From: a virus
DNA: 20,349 nt
Virus record (IMG/VR): IMGVR_UViG_3300035665_001758
Span: 1 to 20,349 of that record
Strand: one strand, 5' to 3'
Part shown: piece by piece, positions 7,044-14,623 of the stretch
Layout: the number at the start of each line of letters is the position of its first letter
How positions within the stretch are numbered: position 1 is the stretch's first letter
Notes under the pieces: model-generated
What the model saw: the letters and a program-made list of their open reading frames with translations, nothing else
What the model was told of the DNA's origin: nothing
Database searches by the model: none
Translations under genes and position numbers: made by a program

Positions 7044-7547
7044 TTAAACCTCGATGTAGGTCAGGCTTCCGTCAACGGACACCGCGCCGGACAGTTCCAG
7101 ATTGAGCAGCGTGTTTGAGCCCGTCTCGAACCAGCCGGCGGGGTTGTAAGGCAGGACAAAGCCGGTGTTCGCCACTAGGTTCATCTGCCCCGTCAGCGCC
7201 GTGCCACCCGCGCCCGACTCAAAGCGCACGTTTACCGTGCCAGCCGCGACGAGGAGCGCCGACAGCACGCGGATTTTCTTGCCGGTGACGGCAGAAACAA
7301 GCGTGTTATCGCCCGAGGTCGCCGCGTCGATGACTGCGTACTTCGGCGTTACCACCGTGCCGCCTGCGGTCATTTGGTTGGATTCGAGCGAAGCCTGCAC
7401 CGGCATGGGCGCGGCCACGCTGGTGTCGGTCGCGGAGCCATCGGCGCCCCACGACGGCTTCACGCGCGGGTATTGGACGCTGCTAATGTCGTCGGATGCG
7501 AAGGTCGCGCCGCCGCTCCCGGCGTTGGCTACGAAGTTGTCGGCCAC
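7044..7547 (-). CDS. Virion structural protein, fibre/decoration type
   Basis: 167 residues from GTG 7547, with CAGGAG about 8 nt upstream. The opening MADNFVANAGSGGATFASDD, followed by VQYPRVKPSWGADGSATDTS, is a pattern I recall from many phage structural proteins of unknown exact place. The remainder is Gly/Ala/Thr/Val-rich, beta-strand-like text with no Cys. It lies two genes from a jelly-roll protein and one from the Pro-linker protein, in a block that looks like surface or receptor-contact modules. No enzymatic motif is visible. Whether it decorates the head or sits on the tail cannot be decided from the sequence. Confidence 0.65.
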   Translation of the reverse strand: MADNFVANAGSGGATFASDDISSVQYPRVKPSWGADGSATDTSVAAPMPVQASLESNQMTAGGTVVTPKYAVIDAATSGDNTLVSAVTGKKIRVLSALLVAAGTVNVRFESGAGGTALTGQMNLVANTGFVLPYNPAGWFETGSNTLLNLELSGAVSVDGSLTYIEV

Positions 7548-7562
7548 TTTGTTTCTCCTGTG

Positions 7563-8144
7563 TCAGCCCACGCCAAGCAGCGTTGAGCGAGGGGTGAACG
7601 AGCCGCCGCCAAGGGCCACGGTCGAAAAGTCGTCAAAGGTCGTCGTGGTGTCGGAGTTAGACCCGATGCCGTGCTTTACCGCGGTCGATTGGAAGGCGTC
7701 GGTTACTGGCCCAACTTTGCTAACGCCGCCCACGAGCAGCTCGATGGAACTGCCGTTTGCCACGACGGTGATAACGTGCGTCCCGGCCGCCAATGTGCCC
7801 GATCCGGTGGAGCCCACTTGCGTGAAACCGCCGCTCACCCGCTTGAACAGGCGCGGCCCGTCGCCAGAGCCGCAAACCGCAATCCAATAGTTTGCGTCAT
7901 CGACAAAGCGAAACGGGATCCAAATGTCCGACGACGCGCCGGTGACGCAAGTCACCTCAAGTTCAAAGTTTGAAAGCGTGTCAGTCAGCACCGCCAGCGC
8001 CTGAGCGCCGCCCGTGCTCTTGGCCTTGTTGCTGGCGATCTGAAAAGTGGTGCTGCGGTCGTCCCAAGTACCGCCCGCATCGCTCGGTGTGCCGAGGCCG
8101 CCTGCGCCAGTGTCCGCGCGGTTGAAGTTGTCGCTGCGTGCCAT
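7563..8144 (-). CDS. Jelly-roll (LamG-like) surface protein, putative carbohydrate binding
   Basis: 193 residues from ATG 8144, two bases after the previous stop. The N-terminal DNFNRADTGAGGLG, followed by W-D-D and an A-S-N-K-A-K step, is the usual opening of a concanavalin/laminin-G-like beta sandwich found in phage fibres and glycan-binding proteins. Following strands are LEVTCVTGASSDIWIPFRFVD, YWIAVCGSGDG and THVITVVANGSSIELLVGG. It has no visible catalytic residues. Its neighbour on the upstream side is an SGNH esterase, so the pair could form a glycan-binding plus deacetylating unit acting on a host surface polysaccharide (inference). Confidence 0.65.
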   Translation of the reverse strand: MARSDNFNRADTGAGGLGTPSDAGGTWDDRSTTFQIASNKAKSTGGAQALAVLTDTLSNFELEVTCVTGASSDIWIPFRFVDDANYWIAVCGSGDGPRLFKRVSGGFTQVGSTGSGTLAAGTHVITVVANGSSIELLVGGVSKVGPVTDAFQSTAVKHGIGSNSDTTTTFDDFSTVALGGGSFTPRSTLLGVG

Positions 8145-8146
8145 GC

Positions 8147-8977
8147 TTACACCGTGATGGTTGCGGCGTCCAAGCAGAACGCATACGTATCAAACGCCGT
8201 TTGCACCATGCCCCGCGCGTTGAAGTGCAGGTTGTCGGGCTCCATGTATAGCTGCTGCATGATGGCCTCCAGAAGCCCGCCGCTTCCATCAGCGACGGCC
8301 TGCTTCGCGTCGTTCATGCCCGGGCCGTAGCGGCTGTGCCCATCGGGAATCAGTGTTATGACGCCGCGATATGGGAGGATGCCTTCAACGACGCAGGCGT
8401 CGGCCAAGTCTTGCAGGCGCGGCTGATACCACGACTGCGGCTGCGTGTATTCCGCTTCGCCCTGGCTCCAGAACCAGAAGGTCTTTTCGTCGTCAATGCT
8501 CACGCCGTTGGTTGCGAGCCATGCGTTTTGGGCGGTGTGACTGTCGACACCATCCAGCCATCGCGCCGCACTCGGGGGCGCAAACAGTTCGATTGATGTG
8601 CCGCCGAAAGCGTTTTTGCTCATGTAGAGCACGCCAGTCGTCGTCTCGCGCATCCAGCGAACCGCAAATCCGAACTCAGGCCCTAGAAGGGTTGAGTCGG
8701 TGCCGTGATTGGAGCCGGGCACGTAAGTGGCGTAGGCCGTGCCGTTCCAAAACATCACGCGGTCAAACGTCAGTGTGCCGTCGTCCCAGTCGACTAGCTC
8801 TGTATCTGCGGTGATGTCTGCAACGCCAGAGCGCAGGGCAGCGCCGGCTGCGTTGGATTGGCCCCAGAAGCTGATGCGGGCATTGTTCGGCGGCGGCTCC
8901 ATCGCGCCCACGCGCATAGGCCCACGGCCGCCACGCTTGACGGCACGCAAGGGCGGGCGCAGGGCGCGCGGGATCAT
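8147..8977 (-). CDS. SGNH/GDSL hydrolase, sialate-O-acetylesterase-like (SASA/DUF303)
   Basis: 276 residues from ATG 8977, sharing the A of the preceding stop (TGATG). Catalytic blocks are visible: ISFWGQSNAAG (35-45) with the nucleophile Ser41, KNAFGGTSIE (121-130) with the block II glycine, FWSQGEAE (169-176), and DNLHFNARG (248-256) with the Asp248/His251 pair. Enzymes of this family remove O-acetyl groups from sugars such as sialic acids or xylan. In a phage virion the likely target is an acetylated capsular or O-antigen polysaccharide. There is no signal peptide; the N-terminus is basic (RPPLRAVKRGGRG), which could be a virion-attachment tail. It sits in the surface-protein block, between the portal and scaffold genes. 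Confidence 0.85.
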   Translation of the reverse strand: MIPRALRPPLRAVKRGGRGPMRVGAMEPPPNNARISFWGQSNAAGAALRSGVADITADTELVDWDDGTLTFDRVMFWNGTAYATYVPGSNHGTDSTLLGPEFGFAVRWMRETTTGVLYMSKNAFGGTSIELFAPPSAARWLDGVDSHTAQNAWLATNGVSIDDEKTFWFWSQGEAEYTQPQSWYQPRLQDLADACVVEGILPYRGVITLIPDGHSRYGPGMNDAKQAVADGSGGLLEAIMQQLYMEPDNLHFNARGMVQTAFDTYAFCLDAATITV

Positions 8978-9417
8978 CAGCCGTCCACTTCCTCAATCAG
9001 CATCGACAACACGACGTTTGACGTGCCCGAGGCGCTGCGGATGGACAGTTGCCCGCTGACCGGCACTTGCACTTCAGCGCCCGGGATCGCCACGAATTTG
9101 TCGATGCCGCCGTTCGCGTTCACGCCAAAGCGCCAGAGGGTGTCTCCGAGCGTCGGCTGCGAACTCCACGTCGTCGCCACAGTGAACGAAGCCGAGCCGC
9201 TGCCGCTGTTGACTTTCGCGGGGGTGATGGCACCGCCAGAGGTCGTGCCGCCGGTCGAGCGGGACAGCAGCACTTCGTTCGCCGCTGACGCGGTGCCCAT
9301 GCCCTTCAGGTCCACGATGTAGACCCGTAGCGGCTTCGTGCTGCTGGCCGTGATCGTCACAAGGTCGTTGGACGTGGACAGCGCGGCAGAGGTGCGGGTG
9401 ACGGTATAGAGGGGCAT
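8977..9417 (-). CDS. Small virion structural protein, beta-rich
   Basis: 146 residues from ATG 9417, two bases after the portal stop. The text is Ser/Thr/Gly/Val-rich, free of Cys and probably all-beta: MPLYTVTRTSAALSTSNDLV, TKPLRVYIVDLKGMG, then EVLLSRSTGG and DTLWRFGVNANGG, ending in VVLSMLIEEVDG. This is a common style among phage structural proteins that decorate heads or join fibres; no precise family is recognised. It opens the surface block and is translationally coupled to the esterase gene that follows by TGATG. Confidence 0.6.
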   Translation of the reverse strand: MPLYTVTRTSAALSTSNDLVTITASSTKPLRVYIVDLKGMGTASAANEVLLSRSTGGTTSGGAITPAKVNSGSGSASFTVATTWSSQPTLGDTLWRFGVNANGGIDKFVAIPGAEVQVPVSGQLSIRSASGTSNVVLSMLIEEVDG

Positions 9418-9419
9418 GG

Positions 9420-11759
9420 TCAGTCCTGAAGTTCAGAGTGCGTCGGTTTGCCGTCAGGTCCGCGGACAAGCACGCGCTTGGCCTTTACAGCCTTAGTCAA
9501 CTCGGTCTGATTCGCCGCCAGCGTCTCAAGCGCCTTGGCGACCTGGCCTAGCGCCCTTTCTTCCCCGGCTTCTTCTTTCCGGGGCTTTTCTTTGGCTTGC
9601 TGGGCTTGGGATACACGGTCGGAGTCCTTCTGCGCAGCGTCGTGCGCGATTTGCAGGGCTTGTGACTGGCTCGACTGCTCGGCACTCATGCCAGCAATCT
9701 GCAGCTTGGTGGCGTTGTCCTGATCGGTTTTGTACTTGGTGATCTGCGCTTCGAGGTCGGCCTTTTCGCGGTCGAACTGCAGCTTCATGGCGTCGATTTG
9801 CGCCTGCTGTTCAGCACGAAGGCGCTCTCGCTCTGCATCGCGCACGTCGTTGGACTGCTGCAACTGCAAGTTAGCCTGTAGCTCCTGCATCTTGAGCCCG
9901 AACTCTTCGCGCTTCAGTTGCAGCTCGGCGCCGATCCGCATCTGTTCAAGCTGCGATTGGCTCTGCGCCTTCATTTGCTCAATCTGAGCCTGGCCCTGAA
10001 CCTTTGCCTGCTCCTTCAGCACTTCAGGAGGCGGGCCGGGAGGCTGCGGCGGATTCATAGAGGGGTCTGACCAAAACTCGTTAGGGTCTTTGAAGCCACC
10101 CGCCTGAGTCAGTCGCTTGAGGGTGTTGTAGATCTTGTCCGGGCCGGTCAGACCGAACTGGAGCGCTTGGGTCTGAATGCCCAGCACTTGCATGAGGAAC
10201 GCGATCTGCTGCGGCCTGTCACCAGTGCCGAGGCCGACGCTGATGCTCATGTTTTCGCGCTTCTTCCACGAGCGCGGGTCGACAGGCACCCACTGATTGC
10301 GAAGCTGCACGATCTCAGCCTTGCGCGCGTTCTTCAGCGTCAGGGCGTGGACGACGCGGAACAGGGCCTTCACACCAGTCTCAGCAAAGATGCGGGCGAT
10401 GAACTTGATCCGCTGTTGCGCGGCGCCCATGAGCATTTGCGCGCCCGTGGCGGTCTTGTTCAGCGTGTTGGGGTCAAGCCCCTGGCTCTGCTCGTTGACG
10501 CCCGTCCGCTTCTGGCTGATGCGGTCCATGTACTCCATCATCGGCACAGCGATGTCGCCGGCTGCGGAGTGCGTCAGCGGCATGATCGCGTCGGCCATCG
10601 AAACGCCGGCTTTCTTGCGCACCACGCCGCCCGGACGACTGACGAGCATGTCGTCGAGGTTGATCGCGTCTTCGTCGATAACGTGGCGACCGTTGTTCGC
10701 CAAGTACAGGTTGTCCAGCGAGCCACGGAGCAGCGCGGTCTTGATGCGCTGCAGGTCCATGACCGCTTCAGCCATTGAAAGGCCGGCGTGCTGGTGCGGC
10801 AGAGGCACGGGACACAGCGCGACCAGCGTGACCTGATCGCACTCTTCGTCCGACAGGACCGTCGTGCCGACCACAACAACCCGGCGCAGTTCGGTTAGGC
10901 CGTCGTCGTCGCTGTCGAAGCGAATCCAGACGTTCCGCACCTTCAGGCGACGCGCTGCGGGGCTGCTCTCGTCGCCTTCGCTGTTGCGCCACGGATTCAG
11001 CGCATCGCGGCGCTCGTCTTCCCAATCCTGCGCGCCGTCAGCGTGGTCCGACAGGTCGTCGTCAACCTTGAACCCCTCGTCTCGGAGTTCGCTGATCGTC
11101 TTGTATTCCCAGTATTCGCAGAAGTCGAGGCGGGGATCTTGCAGGTTCAGGCCGCGGGCGTTGTGGCTGATAAGCACACGCTCAGGCGCGACGTTCTCAA
11201 ACTTGACGCAGCCGTAGGACGCGACCCGCTCAATCGTCAGATTGAACGTGAGCCCGTACTCTGTCGGCACCTGCTCGGCTTCGACAATCGAAACCGACGA
11301 GTCTTGCAGCATCAGCGCGGCTTCATCCTCTGACAGCCCCTGATACTTTTCCTTCGTCCGGTCCTCGCGGTCTTCGTAGTAGGCAATGACGTAGCCCACT
11401 TTCTGAAGCAGCGCGTCATGACTCCAGCCGTACCACGTCGTGAACCAGTCGTTCTTCTCGGTGATGATGTGGTTGACAAACTCCGTCTCTTGCTCGGCGG
11501 CCTTCACGTCCTCCGGGCCGGTCGGGCTGAACATCACCACCTGATCGCCGCCGCAGAAGATGTCGGCTAGTTGCGGCTTGATCCATTCCACCGTGTCCCA
11601 CACGTCGCGGGAGATGACGGCCGAGCGCCCCTCTACCTCGTTGCCAAGCGGCTTGCCGAGGTAGTAATCAAGCGCAGTCGAGCGCTCGTCGCTCAAGTCC
11701 CCGTAGGAACTGGCGAGCGTTTCGTGGCGCTCAATGGCTGCGAGAAGGGTGTCGTTCAC
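9420..11759 (-). CDS. Portal protein, P22-like/podovirus type, with long coiled-coil C-terminus
   Basis: 779 residues from GTG 11759, overlapping the previous stop as GTGA. The N-terminal MNDTLLAAIERHETLASSYG, then ALDYYLGKPLGNEVEGRSAV and DTVEWIKPQLADIFCGGD, is the recognised opening of large podovirus portals. The core includes GTTVLSDEECDQVTLVALCP, LLRGSLDNLYLANNGR and RPGGVVRKKAG, followed by GLDPNTLNKTATGAQMLM (the portal wing/stem segment). From about residue 575 it is Pro-rich and then a long Gln/Glu/Lys coiled coil to about 720, like the helical barrel of P22-type portals. It would form the dodecameric DNA gate at one head vertex. The size (779 aa) fits the large-portal class. Confidence 0.9.
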   Translation of the reverse strand: MNDTLLAAIERHETLASSYGDLSDERSTALDYYLGKPLGNEVEGRSAVISRDVWDTVEWIKPQLADIFCGGDQVVMFSPTGPEDVKAAEQETEFVNHIITEKNDWFTTWYGWSHDALLQKVGYVIAYYEDREDRTKEKYQGLSEDEAALMLQDSSVSIVEAEQVPTEYGLTFNLTIERVASYGCVKFENVAPERVLISHNARGLNLQDPRLDFCEYWEYKTISELRDEGFKVDDDLSDHADGAQDWEDERRDALNPWRNSEGDESSPAARRLKVRNVWIRFDSDDDGLTELRRVVVVGTTVLSDEECDQVTLVALCPVPLPHQHAGLSMAEAVMDLQRIKTALLRGSLDNLYLANNGRHVIDEDAINLDDMLVSRPGGVVRKKAGVSMADAIMPLTHSAAGDIAVPMMEYMDRISQKRTGVNEQSQGLDPNTLNKTATGAQMLMGAAQQRIKFIARIFAETGVKALFRVVHALTLKNARKAEIVQLRNQWVPVDPRSWKKRENMSISVGLGTGDRPQQIAFLMQVLGIQTQALQFGLTGPDKIYNTLKRLTQAGGFKDPNEFWSDPSMNPPQPPGPPPEVLKEQAKVQGQAQIEQMKAQSQSQLEQMRIGAELQLKREEFGLKMQELQANLQLQQSNDVRDAERERLRAEQQAQIDAMKLQFDREKADLEAQITKYKTDQDNATKLQIAGMSAEQSSQSQALQIAHDAAQKDSDRVSQAQQAKEKPRKEEAGEERALGQVAKALETLAANQTELTKAVKAKRVLVRGPDGKPTHSELQD

Positions 11760-11944
11760 GTCTGGGCTTTCGGGGGTCGGCCTGGGCCTTTGCGTTCTTC
11801 CACGGTACGCAGACGCTCGGACAGGTCTGCGTATGAGTCGATGAGGTTCTGCACGACGCGCTCGCGCTCTTGCTCGCGCTGCTCAATGGCGGCTTGGCGC
11901 TCGCGCAGGTTCTTCAGTTCGAGTAGCTGGCCGATGCGGCTCAT
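11756..11944 (-). CDS. Small coiled-coil protein between terminase and portal
   Basis: 62 residues from ATG 11944, overlapping the terminase stop as ATGA. Most of it is one amphipathic helix rich in Glu, Arg and Gln (LLELKNLRERQAAIEQREQE) that predicts a coiled coil. It ends in a basic GPGRPPKAQT tail, which contains the GRP core of an AT-hook. A role in bridging the packaging motor and portal or DNA is possible but only inferred from position and composition. Confidence 0.6.
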   Translation of the reverse strand: MSRIGQLLELKNLRERQAAIEQREQERERVVQNLIDSYADLSERLRTVEERKGPGRPPKAQT

Positions 11945-13188
11945 ATGACCCCGTTCTTTGGGTACACGATGGGCTTCAACTCTTCGTTGACCATCTGCGC
12001 GGCAGACACGGCGATGTAGCGGTAGTTGTCCGCGCCGTGGCTGTTGATGTCGTGAACTGGGGCGCCAGGCTCTCCGGTTGACTCAGGAATGCCGCGCTTG
12101 TACCGCTTGAGGCGGCTGACCAGCAGCGCGGCCTTGGTCTTGTCGAAGTACGTGCGGGACAGAGCCGCTCGCGCCTCCTTGATTCCGGTTTCGATGGCTT
12201 TGTTGGGGGCCTGGAAGACCGACCATTTCAGGTCGCGCATGATCTGAATCGCGCTCTTGCCGGTCTTGTAGTCGCCGTGCGCGCCGTCGTGGGGGAGGAA
12301 CATCTTTCCCCAGTTGAGGTGCCTGTTCCGCAGCTCGGCGCTGATCCAGTCAAGCGTGCGGTGGTCTTCCTCGAAGTATTCGATCACCCGCAACTCGGAC
12401 AGTTGGCGCTGAACGATGGACACGGCCATCAGGTCGTTCCAGCCCAGGTCGAGGATGACGTGAGCCTTTAGCTTCGGCTCATACGGCACATTGCAGATGC
12501 GCCCGTTCTCGGTGGCGTCTCTGATCTCGTCGGCATAAATCGCGCCATCAACCGCTGCCTTGCAGTCGCCTTCCCAGATGTTCCGGTACTCGTCGCTCGG
12601 CAGCGTGCGTTCAGCGTGCGCCCGCTCGTCTTCAAGTACGGAGGGAAACCACGGGTTGTCGCTGTAGTTGACCTTGACGACGTGCGCGCTTGGCGGCGTG
12701 TTGACCACAAACCGCTGATACGTCTCGTCGTCGTCAAGCTCCGGGTTGAAGCTGACCCATATCTCTGACAAGTCCTTGCGGATCGTCGGAATCAGGATCG
12801 TCCAACTGCGCTTAGTGACCTTCTGAGCCTCTTCGACCCAGCAGCGATCAATGCCTTCGTAGCTCTTGATCGACTCGACCGTCTGCGTGGACAAGCCAGC
12901 AAACAGGAACTCACTGCCGTTGCGGCCCCGGATCGTGGTTTCCAGAACCTCGAAAAACTGCCCCAGCCCAAGCGCCTGGATCTGGTCACTCAGCAGCTTG
13001 TGAACAGAGTCCTTGATGGACTTCTGCACTTCTCGCGTGCATAGGACGCGGATCTTCTGAGTCGCAGCCTGGATCAGCAGCGCCCTGGCGTAGCCCCATG
13101 ACTTGCCGGAGCCGCGACCGCCGTATGCGATCTTGTAGCGCTTGGGGTGGAAGAGGAACCGGAGCTTCTCGGGGAACTCTGCGTTCAC
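11941..13188 (-). CDS. terL: Terminase large subunit (PBSX/Terminase_3 type)
   Basis: 415 residues from GTG 13188, overlapping the small-subunit-like gene as GTGA. The ATPase domain shows Walker A GGRGSGKS (23-30), Walker B CWVEEAQ (116-122, Glu at 119/120) and a SFNPE motif (146-150) after it. The nuclease domain has the three acidic residues expected of an RNase H-like fold: Asp247 in ILDLGW, Asp301 in PHDGAHG and Asp387 in HGADNYR. The length is near the usual 410-480 for PBSX-type enzymes. It packages DNA into the procapsid through the portal and cuts it. The small subunit lies directly upstream. Confidence 0.95.
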   Translation of the reverse strand: MNAEFPEKLRFLFHPKRYKIAYGGRGSGKSWGYARALLIQAATQKIRVLCTREVQKSIKDSVHKLLSDQIQALGLGQFFEVLETTIRGRNGSEFLFAGLSTQTVESIKSYEGIDRCWVEEAQKVTKRSWTILIPTIRKDLSEIWVSFNPELDDDETYQRFVVNTPPSAHVVKVNYSDNPWFPSVLEDERAHAERTLPSDEYRNIWEGDCKAAVDGAIYADEIRDATENGRICNVPYEPKLKAHVILDLGWNDLMAVSIVQRQLSELRVIEYFEEDHRTLDWISAELRNRHLNWGKMFLPHDGAHGDYKTGKSAIQIMRDLKWSVFQAPNKAIETGIKEARAALSRTYFDKTKAALLVSRLKRYKRGIPESTGEPGAPVHDINSHGADNYRYIAVSAAQMVNEELKPIVYPKNGVI

Positions 13189-13466
13189 TTGAAGCTGACG
13201 GTCAGGCTCAGGCCGACCGGGTTGTCAGGGTCGCCGGCCAACTGCACCGGGATCAGCTTCGGGTAGATCGTGGCCCAAAAGGCGCGTTCGTTTAGCGGGT
13301 CTTCCCTCGCCCAGCTCACCAAGCGATCAACCCCGCCAAGCCCCTCGGCAGCCATTGCGATAGCGTCCTTGGCTGCGGCGGTCTGCCGATTGGGCACGCC
13401 TTTCTTGCGGCCTGGGCCTGGAGTGCCCTTACCGATACCGAGCGATTGTTTTTCAGATGGTGGCAT
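13185..13466 (-). CDS. Terminase small subunit-like protein
   Basis: 93 residues from ATG 13466; the reading from 13550 would be a longer version without a better signal, whereas GAGGGAAG lies 3-10 nt before this ATG. Text runs MPPSEKQSLGIGKGTPGPGRKKGVPNRQ, a basic linker, and then AIAMAAEGLGGVDRLVSWAR and ERAFWATIYPKLIPVQL. This GxPNKxT-then-IYPKLLP pattern is common for small proteins encoded just before terL in podovirus-like phages. A role in DNA recognition for packaging is inferred from position. No classic HTH is seen, so an unrelated motor accessory is possible. Confidence 0.7.
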   Translation of the reverse strand: MPPSEKQSLGIGKGTPGPGRKKGVPNRQTAAAKDAIAMAAEGLGGVDRLVSWAREDPLNERAFWATIYPKLIPVQLAGDPDNPVGLSLTVSFK

Positions 13467-13498
13467 GACTTCCCTCGCGGGCGTGGTCAGTGAGCCAC

Positions 13499-13524
13499 AA
13501 AGCAAAACGCCCCATCCCGGGGCG
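13499..13524 (-). terminator. Intrinsic terminator between early and late regions
   Basis: On the minus strand CGCCCC-(GGGAT)-GGGGCG gives a 6-bp G/C stem, followed by TTTTGCTTT. It lies in the 164-nt gene-free gap (13467-13630) between the last early gene and the small terminase gene, exactly where a phage late-gene terminator would act. The neighbouring putative late regulator upstream fits an antitermination role (inference). Confidence 0.75.
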
Positions 13525-13540
13525 CTGCTACGTGCAGCCT

Positions 13541-13553
13541 GCAGTGACACTGC
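13541..13553. promoter_or_regulatory. 13-nt perfect inverted repeat upstream of the late terminator
   Basis: GCAGTG-A-CACTGC is a perfect 6-bp inverted repeat around one base, 17 nt upstream of the leftward terminator in transcription order. It could be a binding site for a late regulator, a Q-type utilisation site or a short RNA hairpin. The rest of the gap at 13467-13630 holds no gene and no clear promoter. Confidence 0.35.
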
Positions 13554-13630
13554 CGCCTCCGAAATGGAAGGCGCGTCCTATGCCACTGGCTCACACGTTG
13601 CCCGAAGCGTGCCACAGTTCGGCGGGTGCG

Positions 13631-13834
13631 TCAAGCCCTCACAAACGTTTCTTGAAGCGCCTCTTCTAAAAACCGATGCCACCGATACCGCTCTTCCGGC
13701 TCTTGTTCTAGATCCACCAGCAGTTCCAGCATTGCGTAAGCAACGGCCGCCATATCCCCCGGCATAACCGTTCCTTCGAGCTTTGCGCGACACAGCGCAA
13801 TATCTGCTTCAAACTTTGCGTCGTCCTCGTCCAT
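13631..13834 (-). CDS. Small acidic protein, function unknown
   Basis: 67 residues from ATG 13834, sharing the A of the preceding stop (TGATG). It is strongly acidic and helical: MDEDDAKFEADIALCRAKLE, then MPGDMAAVAYAMLELLVDLE and EERYRWHRFLEEALQETFVR. No domain is recognised. It is the last gene before the early/late gap. The tandem position after the putative late regulator is reminiscent of small partner proteins, but this is only a guess. Confidence 0.55.
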   Translation of the reverse strand: MDEDDAKFEADIALCRAKLEGTVMPGDMAAVAYAMLELLVDLEQEPEERYRWHRFLEEALQETFVRA

Positions 13835-14202
13835 CACGCCCCCCTGTTCTTCAGCATGTCCCGCGCATCAATCACCGTCTGCTTGAGCCCGTCCAGCGTC
13901 AGCCCCAGCGCCTGCGCCATCCGCCGCGGAGCCACGGGATAGACGTAGTGCCACTGAATCGCGTGCCTATGCAGCTCGGGCAGCGTGACAAACACCTTTT
14001 GCAGCCGCACGGCTTCCCGCGTGTCCACCGGATCGCTGACGCTGTGGCCGGTGTATTGGTCGGACGAGCGGTAGTTGCGAAACATCGGATTAACTGACCG
14101 ATGACCCGAGGACTTACACCACCGCGCCCAGTTGCGCAGCCGCTCATCAACCGGCCACTGGCGCTCGGGGATTGCGTGGAAGTCGATCTCGTCTCGTGTC
14201 AT
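13834..14202 (-). CDS. HTH protein, putative late-gene regulator (antiterminator Q or sigma-region-4-like)
   Basis: 122 residues from ATG 14202 with AGGGGA upstream. The C-terminal part, LPELHRHAIQWHYVYPVAPRRMAQALGLTLDGLKQTVIDARDML (residues 74-117, read in pieces), has the LP-x3-x-ALxLHYV start and the HTH of sigma region 4-like regulators such as phage Q or ArpU-type activators. The N-terminus (PVDERLRNWARWCKSS) is helical with a Trp-rich strip. Its place at the end of the early region, directly before a terminator and the packaging genes, is where such regulators sit in temperate phages. That it lets polymerase pass the terminator at 13499-13524 is an inference, not shown. Confidence 0.6.
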   Translation of the reverse strand: MTRDEIDFHAIPERQWPVDERLRNWARWCKSSGHRSVNPMFRNYRSSDQYTGHSVSDPVDTREAVRLQKVFVTLPELHRHAIQWHYVYPVAPRRMAQALGLTLDGLKQTVIDARDMLKNRGA

Positions 14203-14210
14203 CGCATCCC

Positions 14211-14276
14211 CTACAAGCTGCGCGCCAGCGCGGTCGTTATCTCGGCAGTGACTGTTTTTGCGGTCAAGGCGTTCAC
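14211..14276 (-). CDS. Possible 21-residue mini-ORF in the gap before the late regulator
   Basis: GTG 14276 overlaps the resolvase stop as GTGA and reads 21 codons (MNALTAKTVTAEITTALARSL) to a TAG just upstream of the next gene's Shine-Dalgarno. There is no other gene in this 70-nt space. It may be only a translation bridge that keeps ribosomes loaded, or chance. A similar 26-residue mini-ORF occurs at 18139-18219. Confidence 0.3.
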   Translation of the reverse strand: MNALTAKTVTAEITTALARSL

Positions 14277-14623
14277 GGCCACCCCATCAACTTCTCGCGG
14301 ATGGCACAAGCCGCCTGCTCCACGCTGATATCGCAGCCTTCCTTGATCCACACGCGCCAAGGCTCTTTGTTGCGCCTGTAGGCAAGCATCGGCTGAACAC
14401 CCTCGCGCTCGGCCTGCTCGACGGCTTGACGCCACCATGTCGGCCGGCTCAGGCTCTCGCAGCGCTTCACCTCGATGGCCCAGCCCTTGACCATGAGGCA
14501 GTCGGCACCGCCGCCGCGCGTCTGCTGCAAGTTGCGGGTCAGCATCTCGCCCAGCTCGGCGCCGAGCATTGCCAAGAACTCGCGTTCACCGCGGGCGCCT
14601 TTGTTGCGGCTCATGCGGCCCAT
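14273..14623 (-). CDS. Holliday-junction-resolvase-like nuclease (PDDEXK fold)
   Basis: 116 residues from ATG 14623 (TGATG overlap with the HTH gene; a GTG one codon earlier is also possible). The opening RNKGARGEREFLAMLG is typical of archaeal-type Hjc and related phage nucleases. Candidate catalytic residues are Glu13 (GERE), Asp41 (GGGADCLM) and Glu51-x-Lys53 (AIEVKRC), the E-D-ExK arrangement of PDDEXK enzymes. Trp-rich text follows (RPTWWRQAVEQAEREG). In phages such enzymes resolve branched DNA during replication or before packaging. The context (replication genes upstream, packaging genes downstream) fits that. RusA is an unrelated alternative family and does not match. Confidence 0.75.
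   Translation of the reverse strand: MGRMSRNKGARGEREFLAMLGAELGEMLTRNLQQTRGGGADCLMVKGWAIEVKRCESLSRPTWWRQAVEQAEREGVQPMLAYRRNKEPWRVWIKEGCDISVEQAACAIREKLMGWP

Noticed and set aside
13526-13630. Late promoter in the early/late gap
   Set aside because: No convincing -35/-10 pair on the minus strand; only the inverted repeat and terminator could be supported.
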